DNA from: Salinigranum salinum
GTDB lineage: Archaea > Halobacteriota > Halobacteria > Halobacteriales > Haloferacaceae
Assembly (NCBI RefSeq): GCF_009176545.1
Contig: NZ_VTOJ01000001.1
Location: forward strand, 1,922,001 to 1,986,000
DNA: 64,000 nucleotides
Direction: 5' to 3'
The notes beneath the pieces were generated by a model. The model was not told the DNA's origin. It ran no database searches and was given only the letters and a program-made list of their open reading frames with translations. The position numbers and the translations under genes were made by a program. Below are positions 9,340-17,977 of the stretch, one piece after another (positions within the stretch are counted from its first letter, which is position 1; every line of letters starts with the position of its first letter).

Positions 9340-9834
9340 GTGACAGCCGCAACCGACGTCGAGATCCGCCGCGTCCGGACCGAGTCCGAGCTGGCGGACG
9401 CGCTCGCGGTCCGGCGGACCGTGTTCGTCGACGAACAGGGCGTCCCGCCCGACCTCGAGGTCGACGCGTACGACGACCTCGACGCGGCGACGCACCTCGT
9501 CGCCTCCGACGACGGTCGGGCGGTCGGGGCCGCCCGGCTTCGCCCCTACCACGGTGGCGACGGCGAGGGTGACGACGTGGTCGACGAGGGGGAGCCTCCC
9601 GCGCGGGCGAAGGTCGAACGCGTCGCCGTGCTCGCCGAGCGTCGCGGCGAGGGGATCGGGGCGCGACTCATGGACGCGGTCGAAACCGCGGCGCGCGAGC
9701 AGGGGGTCGAGACGCTCGTCCTCCACGCACAGACCCCGGTCGAGGGCTTTTACACGAAGCGTGGCTACGAGACCGTCGGCGAGGAGTTCGAGGAGGCGGG
9801 CATCCCGCACGTCGAGATGGTCCGCGACCTCTGA
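9340..9834 (+). CDS. GNAT family N-acetyltransferase
   Basis: I use the GTG at 9340, giving 164 residues that begin TAATDVEIRRVRTESELADAL; the upstream in-frame extension to 9196 has non-coding composition. The acetyl-CoA binding A motif is visible as VAVLAERRGEGIGARLMD (R/Q-x-x-G-x-G/A). The N-terminal VRRTVFVDEQGVP is typical of the ElaA/YjcF-like subgroup, which acts on small molecules or amines. The substrate is unknown. The gene stands alone and ends in a convergent gap containing a 25-bp tandem repeat. Confidence 0.85.
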   Translation: MTAATDVEIRRVRTESELADALAVRRTVFVDEQGVPPDLEVDAYDDLDAATHLVASDDGRAVGAARLRPYHGGDGEGDDVVDEGEPPARAKVERVAVLAERRGEGIGARLMDAVETAAREQGVETLVLHAQTPVEGFYTKRGYETVGEEFEEAGIPHVEMVRDL

Positions 9835-9848
9835 ACGAGCGGTGAGCG

Positions 9849-9924
9849 GGGACGTGATCGCACGGGCCGGACAGTGACGGCGTCGCACGAGCCGGACGGT
9901 GACGGCGTCGCACGAGCCGGGCGA
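9849..9924. repeat. Tandem repeat, 25-bp period
   Basis: Two near-identical copies of GTGACGGCGTCGCACGAGCC start at 9874 and 9899, preceded by a degenerate third copy at about 9851. The array lies between the convergent ends of the GNAT gene and the oxidoreductase gene. Confidence 0.65.
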
Positions 9925-10020
9925 ATCAGGGCCGCGTTGCCCGGACGGCGAACAGCCGCTCGACGGTCGGCACGCGACACGATGGTCGCGCCCCTCTCAC
10001 ACACCCGCCGTAGCAGTCGA

Positions 10021-11403
10021 CTACCCGCGCCCGTCGACCGCCGCAGCGGCGTCCGCGAACCCCTCACGCACCACCTTCGAGAGCGCCGGGTGAGCGTGGA
10101 TGGTCTCCGCCACGTCGTGGACCGAGAGACCGTGCTTCATCGCCACGACGGCCTCGTGGACGAGGACGCTCGCCTCGTGCCCGAGGACGTGGACGCCGAG
10201 AATCTCGCCCGATGGGGCGGCGAGCACCTTCACGAAGCCCTCCTCGAGCTTGAGCGCCCGGGCCATCGAGGTATCCGAGAACTGTGCGGTGCCGACGACG
10301 TAGTCGACGCCCGCCTCGCGCAACTCTCCCTCCGTCCGCCCGACACCCCCCACCTGTGGCTCGGTGAAGATCGCGTGTGGGACGGCGTCGAAGTCGGCCG
10401 GATGGTCGCCGCCTCTGAAGACGTTCTCGACGACGAGGTCGGCCTCGTAGTCGGCGGTGTGTTTGAACATCGAGTTGTCCGCGACGTCGCCCATCGCCCA
10501 GACGCCGTCGACGGTGGTGCGGAGGTAGTCGTCGGTCTCGACGAAGCCGGCGTCGTCGACGCTCACGCCCGTCGTCTCCAGGCCGATAGCGTCCGTGTTC
10601 GGCTTCCGACCCACCGCGACGAGGAGTTCGTCGCCGGCGACGGTGACGACGTCCCCGTCCTCGCGCTCGGCGACGACCTCGATCCGGCCGTTCCGTCCCC
10701 GCACCGCCGTCGCCCGGTAGCCGGTGTACACCTCGTGTCGACTGCTGGCGATCTCGGTGAACTCGCGTGCGACGTCCTCGTCCTCGCGGGGGAGCAGCGT
10801 GTCGAGCATCTCGACGATCGTCACCCGGGAGCCGAGTGCGTCGAAGTAGTAGCCGAGTTCGGCGGCGATGTAGCCGCCGCCGAGCACGATCAGTTCGTCG
10901 GGGATCTTCCGGAGGCGGAGGGCTTCGCGCGAGGTGAGGTAGTCGACGTCGTCGAGGCCGTCGATGGGTGGGACGAACGGCCGCGACCCCGTGGCGACGA
11001 CGACCCGCTCGCCGGTGTAGCGCTCCCCGTCGCCGTCCTCGACGGTGTGGTCGTCGACGAACCACACCTCGCGTTCGACGAGCGTGAGGTTCGCCTGCTC
11101 GCGTTTCGCCGCCGTCATGGCGTCCGCGGCGTTCGCGTTCGTCGTGTTCACCGCCTCGACGAAGCCCGCGACGTCCAGCTCGTCGATGTGGGCGTGGACA
11201 CCGAACCGTGCCGCCTCGCGGACCGTGTTGGCCAGGTTCGCCCGCTGGATCAGCATCTTCGAGGGCGTACAGCCGCGGTTGAGACACGTGCCGCCGATCC
11301 GTTCCTTCTCGAACAGTGCGACGTCGTACCCCTCCGCGGCGGCCGCCGAGGCGACGATGTTGCCGGTGCCCCCGCCGATCACGAGTGCGTCGAACTCCTG
11401 CAT
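10021..11403 (-). CDS. FAD-dependent pyridine nucleotide-disulfide oxidoreductase (dihydrolipoyl dehydrogenase-like)
   Basis: The product has 460 residues, the length of class I disulfide oxidoreductases. It shows the FAD-binding GGGTGN at 10-15, the redox-active disulfide in GGTCLNRGCTPSK (C40, C45), the NAD(P) site LGGGYIAAELG near 175, the second FAD motif AMGDVAD, and the C-terminal dimer motif HAHPALSK with the catalytic His. Candidates are dihydrolipoamide dehydrogenase, mycothione reductase-like, MerA-like (no N-terminal metal domain is present), or the bis-gamma-glutamylcystine reductase that haloarchaea use for thiol redox balance. No 2-oxoacid dehydrogenase genes are nearby, which weakens a purely LpdA role. 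The substrate is unresolved. Confidence 0.85.
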   Translation of the reverse strand: MQEFDALVIGGGTGNIVASAAAAEGYDVALFEKERIGGTCLNRGCTPSKMLIQRANLANTVREAARFGVHAHIDELDVAGFVEAVNTTNANAADAMTAAKREQANLTLVEREVWFVDDHTVEDGDGERYTGERVVVATGSRPFVPPIDGLDDVDYLTSREALRLRKIPDELIVLGGGYIAAELGYYFDALGSRVTIVEMLDTLLPREDEDVAREFTEIASSRHEVYTGYRATAVRGRNGRIEVVAEREDGDVVTVAGDELLVAVGRKPNTDAIGLETTGVSVDDAGFVETDDYLRTTVDGVWAMGDVADNSMFKHTADYEADLVVENVFRGGDHPADFDAVPHAIFTEPQVGGVGRTEGELREAGVDYVVGTAQFSDTSMARALKLEEGFVKVLAAPSGEILGVHVLGHEASVLVHEAVVAMKHGLSVHDVAETIHAHPALSKVVREGFADAAAAVDGRG

Positions 11404-11487
11404 ACGACGGACGTCGCGAGAGCGGGCGATAGCCGTTCGGCGGTCTGGTGTGGACGGTGCCGGGGGACGGTAGCGTTATTAGGGGGG

Positions 11488-11748
11488 TCAGCCGTCGGTC
11501 GAGCTCGTGGGGCGAGCGGGGCGCAGACGTCCGGTGGATCGGACGCGGAGGGACGCGACCAGCAAGGCGAGCGTCGCGATCGTGATCGCAACCGTGACCG
11601 TGATCGCGACCGCGACCGGAACGGCCACGGTCGTCGTCGAGAGCCAGAACACGGCTAGGAGGAGGGCGACCGGGAACGTCAGCGAGGCCGTACTGGAGGG
11701 AGGGACGCGTGGGGCGATGTCGGCGTGGGTGGGTGGCTGGTACTGCAT
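11488..11748 (-). CDS. Small two-helix membrane protein
   Basis: The product has 86 residues. An acidic/polar N-terminus is followed by two hydrophobic helices, about residues 24-40 (FPVALLLAVFWLSTTT) and 41-66 (VAVPVAVAITVTVAI), then a basic tail (RVRSTGRLRPARP). The hydrophobic character, the ATG and the gap position support a real gene. It lies between two convergent or divergent transcription units and has no recognised family. Confidence 0.5.
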   Translation of the reverse strand: MQYQPPTHADIAPRVPPSSTASLTFPVALLLAVFWLSTTTVAVPVAVAITVTVAITIATLALLVASLRVRSTGRLRPARPTSSTDG

Positions 11749-11974
11749 GGGACGGGGACGGACTCCCCATCGCTGTCTGTGTGTGCGACGAGCATAAATG
11801 ATTCCTGAAGGACATTTCTGTAACCGAGCCGACTGAAGATTCTTTCACCGGACCGCGCTCCGACCCGACCGTCGGGACCTCGTCGCCGGGCGGACGCGAC
11901 CGATCGGGCAACGCCGCTGCCGGGCGGGAGAACCGGGGGCTTCTTCCTGTCGCCCCCGACACAGTTCTTCGACG

Positions 11975-12826
11975 ATGGCCGACGATCTGACACCCGCCGA
12001 AGCGTTCGGCGCGCTCGCGGACGAGCGACGGGTCGAGATCCTGCGCGCGCTCGACGCGACGGCTGGACGAGCCAGTTCGTTCTCCGCGCTCCGGACCCGG
12101 GTCGACGTGAGCGACAGCGGTCAGTTCAACTACCACCTCTCCCGCCTCCGGCCACACTTCGTCGAACGGGACGAGGACGGCTACCGGCTCACCGCCGCGG
12201 GCAGGCAGGTCGTCCGCGCGGTCGCTGCCGGTCGGTTCACCGCCGACGCCCGGATCGAGGAGTTCGAGCACGACAGCCGCTGTTACTGCTGCGGGGCGAC
12301 CCTGCGGGTGTCGTACCGCGACGAGCGGCTCCGGTTTCACTGCCCGGACTGCGACCGGGAGGTGCTGAACGCCGGCTTCCCCTCCAGCGGCGTCCGCGAA
12401 CGCTCCCCCGCCGAGGTCGTCGACGCGTTCGCGCGCTTCTCGTACCATCGGGTCTCGCAGGCCCGCGAAGGCGTCTGTCCGGACTGCTCCGGTCCCGTCG
12501 CTGGACGGGTCACGGAGAACGTCCCGTCGACGATCGACAAGCCCGCCGTCGTCGTCTTCACCTGTGGCGTCTGCGAGGGTGCGGTCTGGACCTCGTTCGG
12601 CGGGCTGGCCACCTACGATCCCCGGGTCCGTTCGTTCCACCGCGACCGCGGCATCGACCTCGACGACGGCTACTACTGGGAGTTCGCACAGTGTCTCTCC
12701 GGCGACTTCACGACTGTGAACTCGACCGACCCGTGGCGATCCACGGTCGCGTTCCCCCTCGGCGACGAGATCTGCCGCGCGCGGTTCGAGGGGAGCGATC
12801 TCGTGGCGGTCGAGCCGTCGGACTGA
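11975..12826 (+). CDS. HTH transcriptional regulator with zinc-ribbon effector domain
   Basis: The product has 283 residues. The N-terminal 1-85 is an ArsR-type winged helix (TPAEAFGALADERRVEIL, then FNYHLSRLRPHF as recognition region). The rest contains two CxxC...CxxC zinc-ribbon pairs: C103/C106 with C123/C126, and C168/C171 with C197/C200. Such HTH plus zinc-ribbon proteins are widespread in haloarchaea and their signals are mostly unknown. No obvious target gene adjoins it; the divergent neighbour is the small membrane protein at 11488-11748. The start ATG at 11975 gives the conserved MADDLTPAEAF. Confidence 0.85.
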   Translation: MADDLTPAEAFGALADERRVEILRALDATAGRASSFSALRTRVDVSDSGQFNYHLSRLRPHFVERDEDGYRLTAAGRQVVRAVAAGRFTADARIEEFEHDSRCYCCGATLRVSYRDERLRFHCPDCDREVLNAGFPSSGVRERSPAEVVDAFARFSYHRVSQAREGVCPDCSGPVAGRVTENVPSTIDKPAVVVFTCGVCEGAVWTSFGGLATYDPRVRSFHRDRGIDLDDGYYWEFAQCLSGDFTTVNSTDPWRSTVAFPLGDEICRARFEGSDLVAVEPSD

Positions 12827-12927
12827 GGACGGGGCCAGTGAAGACGTCGTTCTCGACACACGGAGAGTTGCGTCCGATGATATATGTAGTACAGAAGACA
12901 CTTATCCCGGGGACACGCGATAGACGT

Positions 12928-13353
12928 ATGGACCGCCCGGACGCACGAACGGTCTGGAAGACCCTCGAGGACCGGGTCGGAGACCGGCTGCGTGCGGTGA
13001 TCCGCTACGACGGTTTCGAGTACGACTCGGTCACACGAGCCGACGTCCGCGAGCGTTACACCGACGAGGACGCGCTCCACCTCGTAAACGACATCGTCGT
13101 GAACCAGTTGACGCTCGCCGACTCCGAGGACCTGTTCGACGCGGGGCGGTATCGAGCGTTCATCCGGGTGTTCGACGATGCCTGGATCGTCACCCTGCCG
13201 GACGACCCACCCGCGAAGACCGGATACGTGGTCTCGTTCGACCGGGACGAGGGAGAGTCGTCCGTCGACATCGACGCCCACGTCCACGCCCTCGAAGCAC
13301 TCGTCTCCGACGACACCGCTCACGACCTCGAATACGTCCAGCCAAACGGTTGA
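12928..13353 (+). CDS. Conserved haloarchaeal protein, function unknown
   Basis: The product has 141 residues, is acidic and looks soluble, with a probable alpha/beta fold. The ATG at 12928 is preceded by an AT-rich box (ACTTATC, about 12900-12906) at the leaderless distance; the longer frame upstream overlaps the previous gene's end and is non-coding in composition. No catalytic motif is evident. The sequence RVGDRLRAVIRYDGFEYD followed by a YTDEDALHLVNDIVV segment resembles conserved haloarchaeal families of unknown function. Confidence 0.7.
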   Translation: MDRPDARTVWKTLEDRVGDRLRAVIRYDGFEYDSVTRADVRERYTDEDALHLVNDIVVNQLTLADSEDLFDAGRYRAFIRVFDDAWIVTLPDDPPAKTGYVVSFDRDEGESSVDIDAHVHALEALVSDDTAHDLEYVQPNG

Positions 13354-13400
13354 CGTCGTCTCACGGCGTGCGATCGCTGGTCGACGGAGACGAACGACCG

Positions 13401-15125
13401 CTACGACAGCCGCTTCGACACGTACGGCCCGTCCTGGTGGTAGCCGAGCTTCTCGCGGTAGTACTGCCGGACGCCGATCCCCGAGATGACGGCGAGCTTC
13501 GAGAAGCCGTCGTCCGCCGCGCGCGACTCGGCTTCGCGGATCAGCCGCCGTCCGTAGCCGCGGTGCTGCCAGTCTCCCTCCCTCCCGAGGCTGGCCTCGC
13601 TCCCGTACACGTGGAGTTCGCGGACGATCGCCGCGTCGGCCAGTTCGGGGCGCACGGGGTCGGCGTCGGGGCGGTCGCCGTACGGCGAGCACGACGGGTA
13701 GCGGAGGCGGCAGAAACCGACGAGGAGATCGGCGTCGGGATCTTCGAACGCGAGGAACTGCTCGCGGCCGCCGGCGGCGTCGTACTCCGTAACCGAGAGT
13801 TCGACGCGCTCGGGGTCGGGATCGGCGTCGTTCATCCCCACCTCGCGGGCGCGGATGTCCCGGAGTTCGATCCCCCGCTCCGCGGCGCGCCCTTCGGCGA
13901 GCTGTCTGAGGTTCGACTTCCAGACGCCGGCGTCGATGAAGTCCGCGGGGATGTCGCGCTGGACCCGCTGGAGGCGGGTGTACTCGGGGACGAGTCCCAT
14001 CACCTCGGCGACGAGGTCGGCCGCCTCCTCGTTCCCGAGGGGGTCGTACTCCTCGCGCCGCCACATGTCGTACACTCTCGTCCCCCGCACGACGAGCGTC
14101 GGGTAGATCTTGAGGTAGTCGGGCCGCCACTGTGGGTTGTCGGCCAGTTGACGGAAGTCCTCGACGCACATGTCGCGCGTCATCCCGGGCTGACCGGGCA
14201 TCATGTGAAAGCCCACCTTGAACCCGGCGTCGCGCAGCCGGCGGTTGGCGTCGATCGACGCCTGCGTGCCGTGCCCACGGTGCATCTCGCGGTTGATCCG
14301 CTCGTAGGTGGTCTGGACGCCCACCTCGACCTTCGTCCCCCCGAGCCGGAGCATCCGGTCGATCTGCTCGGGGTCGCACCAGTCGGGCTTCGTCTCGAAC
14401 GTCATCCCCACGCAGCGCACGTCGGCGGTCTCGTTCTCCGCGATGACGTCCTCGACGTAGCGGAACTCGTACTCCTCGGGGTTCTGGGCGAACGACCGTC
14501 CCTCGGCGGGGTCGGGGGGCGAGTCGAGGTCGTACTCGTTCATCGCCTGGAGGGCGCGCTTGACGAACCACTCCTGGTAGTCGTGACTCCGCGCCGTCAT
14601 CGTCCCGCCCATCAGGATGAGTTCGGCCTTGTCGACCGGGTGGCCGATGTGTCTGAGCTGCTCTAACCTGAGCGTCACCTGGCCGTAGGGGTCGTAGTCG
14701 TTCTGTTCGCCCCGCGCCGCCGCGGGTTCGTGGCCCGTGTACGACTGCGACGACGAGAACTCCGACGCGGGACCGCCCGGGCAGTACAGACACTTCCCGT
14801 GCGGGCACATGTGTGGCGAGGTCATGATCGCGACGGGCGAGACGCCCGACGCCGTGCGAACGGGCTTGCGGCGGACGACCGCCCTGACCTCGTCGCGGCG
14901 TTCGTCGGGCGCGTACTGGAGGACGTCGGTGTTCTTCGGCACCTTCGGCGAGCCGTGTTCGGAACACGCCTGGAGCTTCGCCCCTTCGAGGGAGTCGGCG
15001 TCGACCTCGCCGTCGAGGATCCGCTCGACCAGCGTCTCGCAGGTCGCTCGAAAGGCCCCGGTCTCCTCGGGTGCGGCGTCGTCGACGGCGTCGCCGTCGA
15101 CCGCTCCGTCCGCGGTGCCTGTCAT
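13401..15125 (-). CDS. elp3: tRNA uridine(34) 5-carboxymethylaminomethyl modification radical SAM/GNAT enzyme Elp3
   Basis: The product has 574 residues. The radical SAM domain (about 80-390) has the Elp3 iron-sulfur motif MCPHGKCLYCPGG with C107, C112 and C115, and conserved MGGTMTAR, EVGVQTTYERI and FHMMPGQPG segments. The C-terminal 430-574 is a GNAT-type acetyltransferase domain (HRGYGRRLIREAE, near 530-542) ending KLGYHQDGPYVSK. Elp3 uses acetyl-CoA and SAM to build the cm5U side chain on wobble uridine of tRNAs. In archaea it acts without the other Elongator subunits. A full-length intact copy; the ATG at 15125 is preceded by a short spacer. Confidence 0.95.
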   Translation of the reverse strand: MTGTADGAVDGDAVDDAAPEETGAFRATCETLVERILDGEVDADSLEGAKLQACSEHGSPKVPKNTDVLQYAPDERRDEVRAVVRRKPVRTASGVSPVAIMTSPHMCPHGKCLYCPGGPASEFSSSQSYTGHEPAAARGEQNDYDPYGQVTLRLEQLRHIGHPVDKAELILMGGTMTARSHDYQEWFVKRALQAMNEYDLDSPPDPAEGRSFAQNPEEYEFRYVEDVIAENETADVRCVGMTFETKPDWCDPEQIDRMLRLGGTKVEVGVQTTYERINREMHRGHGTQASIDANRRLRDAGFKVGFHMMPGQPGMTRDMCVEDFRQLADNPQWRPDYLKIYPTLVVRGTRVYDMWRREEYDPLGNEEAADLVAEVMGLVPEYTRLQRVQRDIPADFIDAGVWKSNLRQLAEGRAAERGIELRDIRAREVGMNDADPDPERVELSVTEYDAAGGREQFLAFEDPDADLLVGFCRLRYPSCSPYGDRPDADPVRPELADAAIVRELHVYGSEASLGREGDWQHRGYGRRLIREAESRAADDGFSKLAVISGIGVRQYYREKLGYHQDGPYVSKRLS

Positions 15126-15509
15126 CGCCCGAGAGTCGTGGACAGAGGCGAATAAGCGTGTCGTTCGTGGGGACTCCAGCGGCGTATCGGTCCCGACACG
15201 CCGAGGGATCGAGGTCCGAGGTGGGGCAACGAGGCCCGAGACGCGAGGAGCACGACGAGGCCCGAGACGCGCGATCGGTCGAACGTCCCGTCTCGACCGT
15301 GTCCCTCGGGCGAAACGTTATGTCGGGCGTGTGCGCTTGTCGAGCCATGTCGAAGACACGGGGTGGTGACGCGGCGGCGCACGTGCCGGCGACGCCGCGG
15401 CGGGCAGGACCGGCCGACGACGGGTCGCAGGTGGCGGGACGGCATCAGCGGCAGTGGCCCCCCTTCGACCGGGGCTCGGAAGCGATCGACCACCGGACGG
15501 GAGCCGTCG
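15126..15509. other. Intergenic region between divergent elp3 and kinase-enolase genes
   Basis: This is 384 bp. It holds a 26-bp-period direct repeat (CGAGGCCCGAGACGCG at 15230 and 15256). An ATG at 15347 opens a 56-codon frame that ends inside the start of the kinase gene. A TATA-like AACGTTATG about 28 nt before that ATG makes a small leader peptide possible, but its composition is not clearly coding. The kinase promoter must lie here. Confidence 0.4.
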
Positions 15510-16541
15510 ATGAGTGACGGCCGTCTCGCTCCGGACACCGTCGCCGCCTATCTCGTCCGTCGGGGCGTCGTCAGCGAGACGGCGTCGCCGACGGTCGAAA
15601 CGCTCGGCGGTGGCGTCTCCAACGCGGTCCTCCGCGTGACCACGGACGACGACTGTCTCGTCGTCAAACAGCCGCTCGCGAACCTCGCGGTCGACGACGA
15701 CTGGCCCGCGGACGTCGAGCGCGTCCACAACGAGGCCGCCGCCGCGAGGGCGTACGAGGAGATCATCCGGACGGCCTCGCTCGCGAACGTCCGGGTGCCG
15801 GGTGTGGTGTTCGAGGACCACACGGCCCACGTCATCGGCATCGGGTGTGCGCCGGCCGAGTCGACGATGTGGAAGCGCGACCTCCTCGACGGGCGCGTCG
15901 ACCCCTCCATCGCCCGGCGGCTCGGGGAGTTCCTCGGCACGAGCCACACCGTCGCCGCCGGCGATGGGGAGTTGCGCGACCAGTTCACCCACGAGCGGCC
16001 GTTCGAGCAGCTCAGGCTCGACCCGTACCACCAGACCGTGGCGGATCGCCACCCTGATCTCGCGCCGACGATCGAGGCGGAACTCGACCGGATCAGAGGG
16101 GTCAGCCGGACACTCGTCCACGGCGACTTCAGCCCGAAAAACGTGCTCGTCGACCGCGGAAACGGGGACGACGAACCGGCCCTCTGGCTCCTCGACTTCG
16201 AGGTGGCCCACTGGGGCGACCCCGCCTTCGACGCCGCGTTCATGCTCAACCACCTGTGCATCAAATCCGTCTACCGTGCCGCGAAACAGCCCCGATACGT
16301 CGAGGCAGCCCGTCGGTTCTGGGAGGCGTACGACGCCCGGGTCGACTGGTCGATCGAGGCCGAGACCGTCCGCGAACTCGCGATCCTGCTGCTCGCGCGG
16401 GTCGACGGCAAGTCCCCGGTCGAGTACGTCACCCGCGCGGACACCAAGGAGCGACTCCGGTCGACGGCGAGGCGAGCGCTCGTCGAGGAGGTCGAGACGT
16501 TCGAGGGATTCGTCGCGCTCGTCAAGGAGGCAGCGGCGTGA
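15510..16541 (+). CDS. APH/choline-kinase-like phosphotransferase, coupled to enolase paralogue
   Basis: The product has 343 residues from the ATG at 15510. It has the protein-kinase-like fold of aminoglycoside/choline kinases: Gly loop LGGGVSNAVLRV (32-43), ATP lysine K53 in LVVKQP, catalytic loop HGDFSPKN (204-211, Asp206 and Asn211), and Mg-binding DFE (229-231) in LLDFEVAHWGDPAFDAA. All catalytic residues are present, so it should phosphorylate a small hydroxylated compound, not necessarily an antibiotic. Its stop codon overlaps the start of the enolase gene by 4 nt (GTGA), implying translational coupling and a shared pathway. The substrate is unknown. Confidence 0.8.
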   Translation: MSDGRLAPDTVAAYLVRRGVVSETASPTVETLGGGVSNAVLRVTTDDDCLVVKQPLANLAVDDDWPADVERVHNEAAAARAYEEIIRTASLANVRVPGVVFEDHTAHVIGIGCAPAESTMWKRDLLDGRVDPSIARRLGEFLGTSHTVAAGDGELRDQFTHERPFEQLRLDPYHQTVADRHPDLAPTIEAELDRIRGVSRTLVHGDFSPKNVLVDRGNGDDEPALWLLDFEVAHWGDPAFDAAFMLNHLCIKSVYRAAKQPRYVEAARRFWEAYDARVDWSIEAETVRELAILLLARVDGKSPVEYVTRADTKERLRSTARRALVEEVETFEGFVALVKEAAA

Positions 16542-17839
16542 GCCGGATCGACGACGTGACCGCGTGGGAGGTGCTCGACTCCCGCGGGAACCCCACCGTC
16601 CGCGTCGCGGTCGAGAGCGGCGGCGAACGCGGCGTCTTCACCGTCCCGGCGGGTGCGAGCACGGGCACACACGAGGCGGTCGAACGGCGCGACGGCGGAG
16701 ATCGGTACCGCGGGAGGGGAGTGACCGACGCCGTCGCGGCCGTCACCGACGAGATCGCCCCACTCGTCGAGGGACGCGACGTGTTCGATCAGCGGGGGCT
16801 CGACGCCGCGATCGAGGAACTCGACGGGACGCGGTCGCTCTCGCGGCTCGGGGCCAACGCCGTCCTCGGCGTCTCCGGTGCCGCCCTCAGGACGGCGAGC
16901 GCCTGCGCCGGACAGCCGCTCTACCGGTACCTGGCGACGGAGTACGGCGTCGACGGGACCGACGAGGAGGGCCGACTCCCCGTGCCGATGATAAACGTCA
17001 TCAGCGGCGGGCTCCACGCGCGTGGCGGGATCGAGATCCAGGACTTCCTCGTGATCCCGCACGGGCGGGACTCGATTCGTGGCTGTCTCGAGGTGGCGTG
17101 GGACGTCCGCCAGGCGGTCCGCGACTGGCTGCTGGACGAGGGACACAGGCCCCTCGTCGCGGACGAGGGCGGGTTCGCGCCGCCACTCGACGGGATCGAC
17201 GAGGCGTTCGAACTCCTCGTCGACGCCATCGAGACGGCGGGTCACGTCCCCGGCGAGGAGTGCTCGCTCGCGGTCGACGTCGCGGCGACCCACTTCTATG
17301 ACTCCGCCACGGAACGGTACGAGATCGAGAGCCTCGGTCGCTCGTTCACGCCCGAGGCGTTCGGCGACCTGGTCGTCCGCTGGACCGAGGCGTTCCCGCT
17401 CGTCTCCGTCGAAGACCCGCTCGCGGAGGACGACTGGACGGGCTGGCGTCGCCTCCGCGGACGGATCGGCGACGGCGTCCAGGTGCTCGGCGACGACCTC
17501 CTCGTCACCGACGTCGACCGACTGGACCGCGCGGTCGACGCCGGGGCGGCGAACGCGGTGCTGGTCAAGCCGAACCAGGCCGGAACGGTCACCAGAGCGG
17601 TCGACGTCGTCCACCGTGCGCTCGACCGGGACGTCGCACCCGTGGTCTCCGCGCGGTCGGGCGAGACGTGCGACGCGACCATCGCGGACCTCGCCGTGGG
17701 TCTCGGCGCCGGACAGATCAAGATCGGCTCGCTCGCCCGCTCGGAACGGCTCGCGAAGTACAACCGGCTGCTCGAGATCGAACGCTTCGGCGATCCGGAG
17801 CCGCCGTCGGTGTCGGCGGCAGCGTTCGGGCCGGAGTGA
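16538..17839 (+). CDS. Divergent enolase paralogue with altered catalytic-site residues
   Basis: The product has 433 residues, full enolase length. Conserved relative to classical enolase (yeast numbering in brackets): S41 [39], H160 [159], E210 [211], D247 [246], E292 [295], D319 [320], K344 [345], R373 [374], S374 [375], K395 [396]. Two are changed: the catalytic Glu [168] is Asp169 (IQDFLVI) and the substrate-contacting His [373] is Ala372 (VVSARSGET). Metal ligands and the general base are intact, so enolisation is likely retained while the substrate may differ. The usual haloarchaeal eno lies in a ribosomal/RNA polymerase operon, which is absent here, so this is probably a second copy. 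Coupled to the kinase at 15510-16541. Confidence 0.85.
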   Translation: MSRIDDVTAWEVLDSRGNPTVRVAVESGGERGVFTVPAGASTGTHEAVERRDGGDRYRGRGVTDAVAAVTDEIAPLVEGRDVFDQRGLDAAIEELDGTRSLSRLGANAVLGVSGAALRTASACAGQPLYRYLATEYGVDGTDEEGRLPVPMINVISGGLHARGGIEIQDFLVIPHGRDSIRGCLEVAWDVRQAVRDWLLDEGHRPLVADEGGFAPPLDGIDEAFELLVDAIETAGHVPGEECSLAVDVAATHFYDSATERYEIESLGRSFTPEAFGDLVVRWTEAFPLVSVEDPLAEDDWTGWRRLRGRIGDGVQVLGDDLLVTDVDRLDRAVDAGAANAVLVKPNQAGTVTRAVDVVHRALDRDVAPVVSARSGETCDATIADLAVGLGAGQIKIGSLARSERLAKYNRLLEIERFGDPEPPSVSAAAFGPE

Positions 17840-17924
17840 GCCCCGACCGTGGAGCCTCGGAACCACGCGATCGGATGAGGGACGAGCCACCTGGAGTCGG
17901 CCGACCTCCCCGCCCCGCTCGTCG

Positions 17925-17940
17925 ACCGGCTATAGCCGGT
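17925..17940. promoter_or_regulatory. Perfect 16-bp palindrome upstream of ogt
   Basis: ACCGGCTATAGCCGGT is fully self-complementary. It ends 37 nt before the ATG at 17978, and a TATA-like TTTATG lies between at 17947-17952. Position immediately upstream of the TATA box fits a regulator site for the alkyltransferase/Bat pair. Confidence 0.5.
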
Positions 17941-17977
17941 TCTCGGTTTATGTCCTTTCGCGGTCACTCTCCGGTCG

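Noticed and set aside
10064..12901. A 945-codon minus-strand frame
   Set aside because: It is a frame-shifted and antisense read across the oxidoreductase, small membrane protein and HTH regulator genes; Arg-rich in most of its length.
15347..15517. A 56-codon plus-strand frame before the kinase gene
   Set aside because: It has a TATA-like box at the right distance, but its residue content (Arg/Pro/Gly/Asp) is not distinguishable from non-coding frames here; kept only as a note.
15510..16541. Antibiotic resistance gene (aminoglycoside phosphotransferase)
   Set aside because: It shares the fold and catalytic motifs, but chromosomal context, enolase coupling and haloarchaeal composition argue for metabolism and not resistance.
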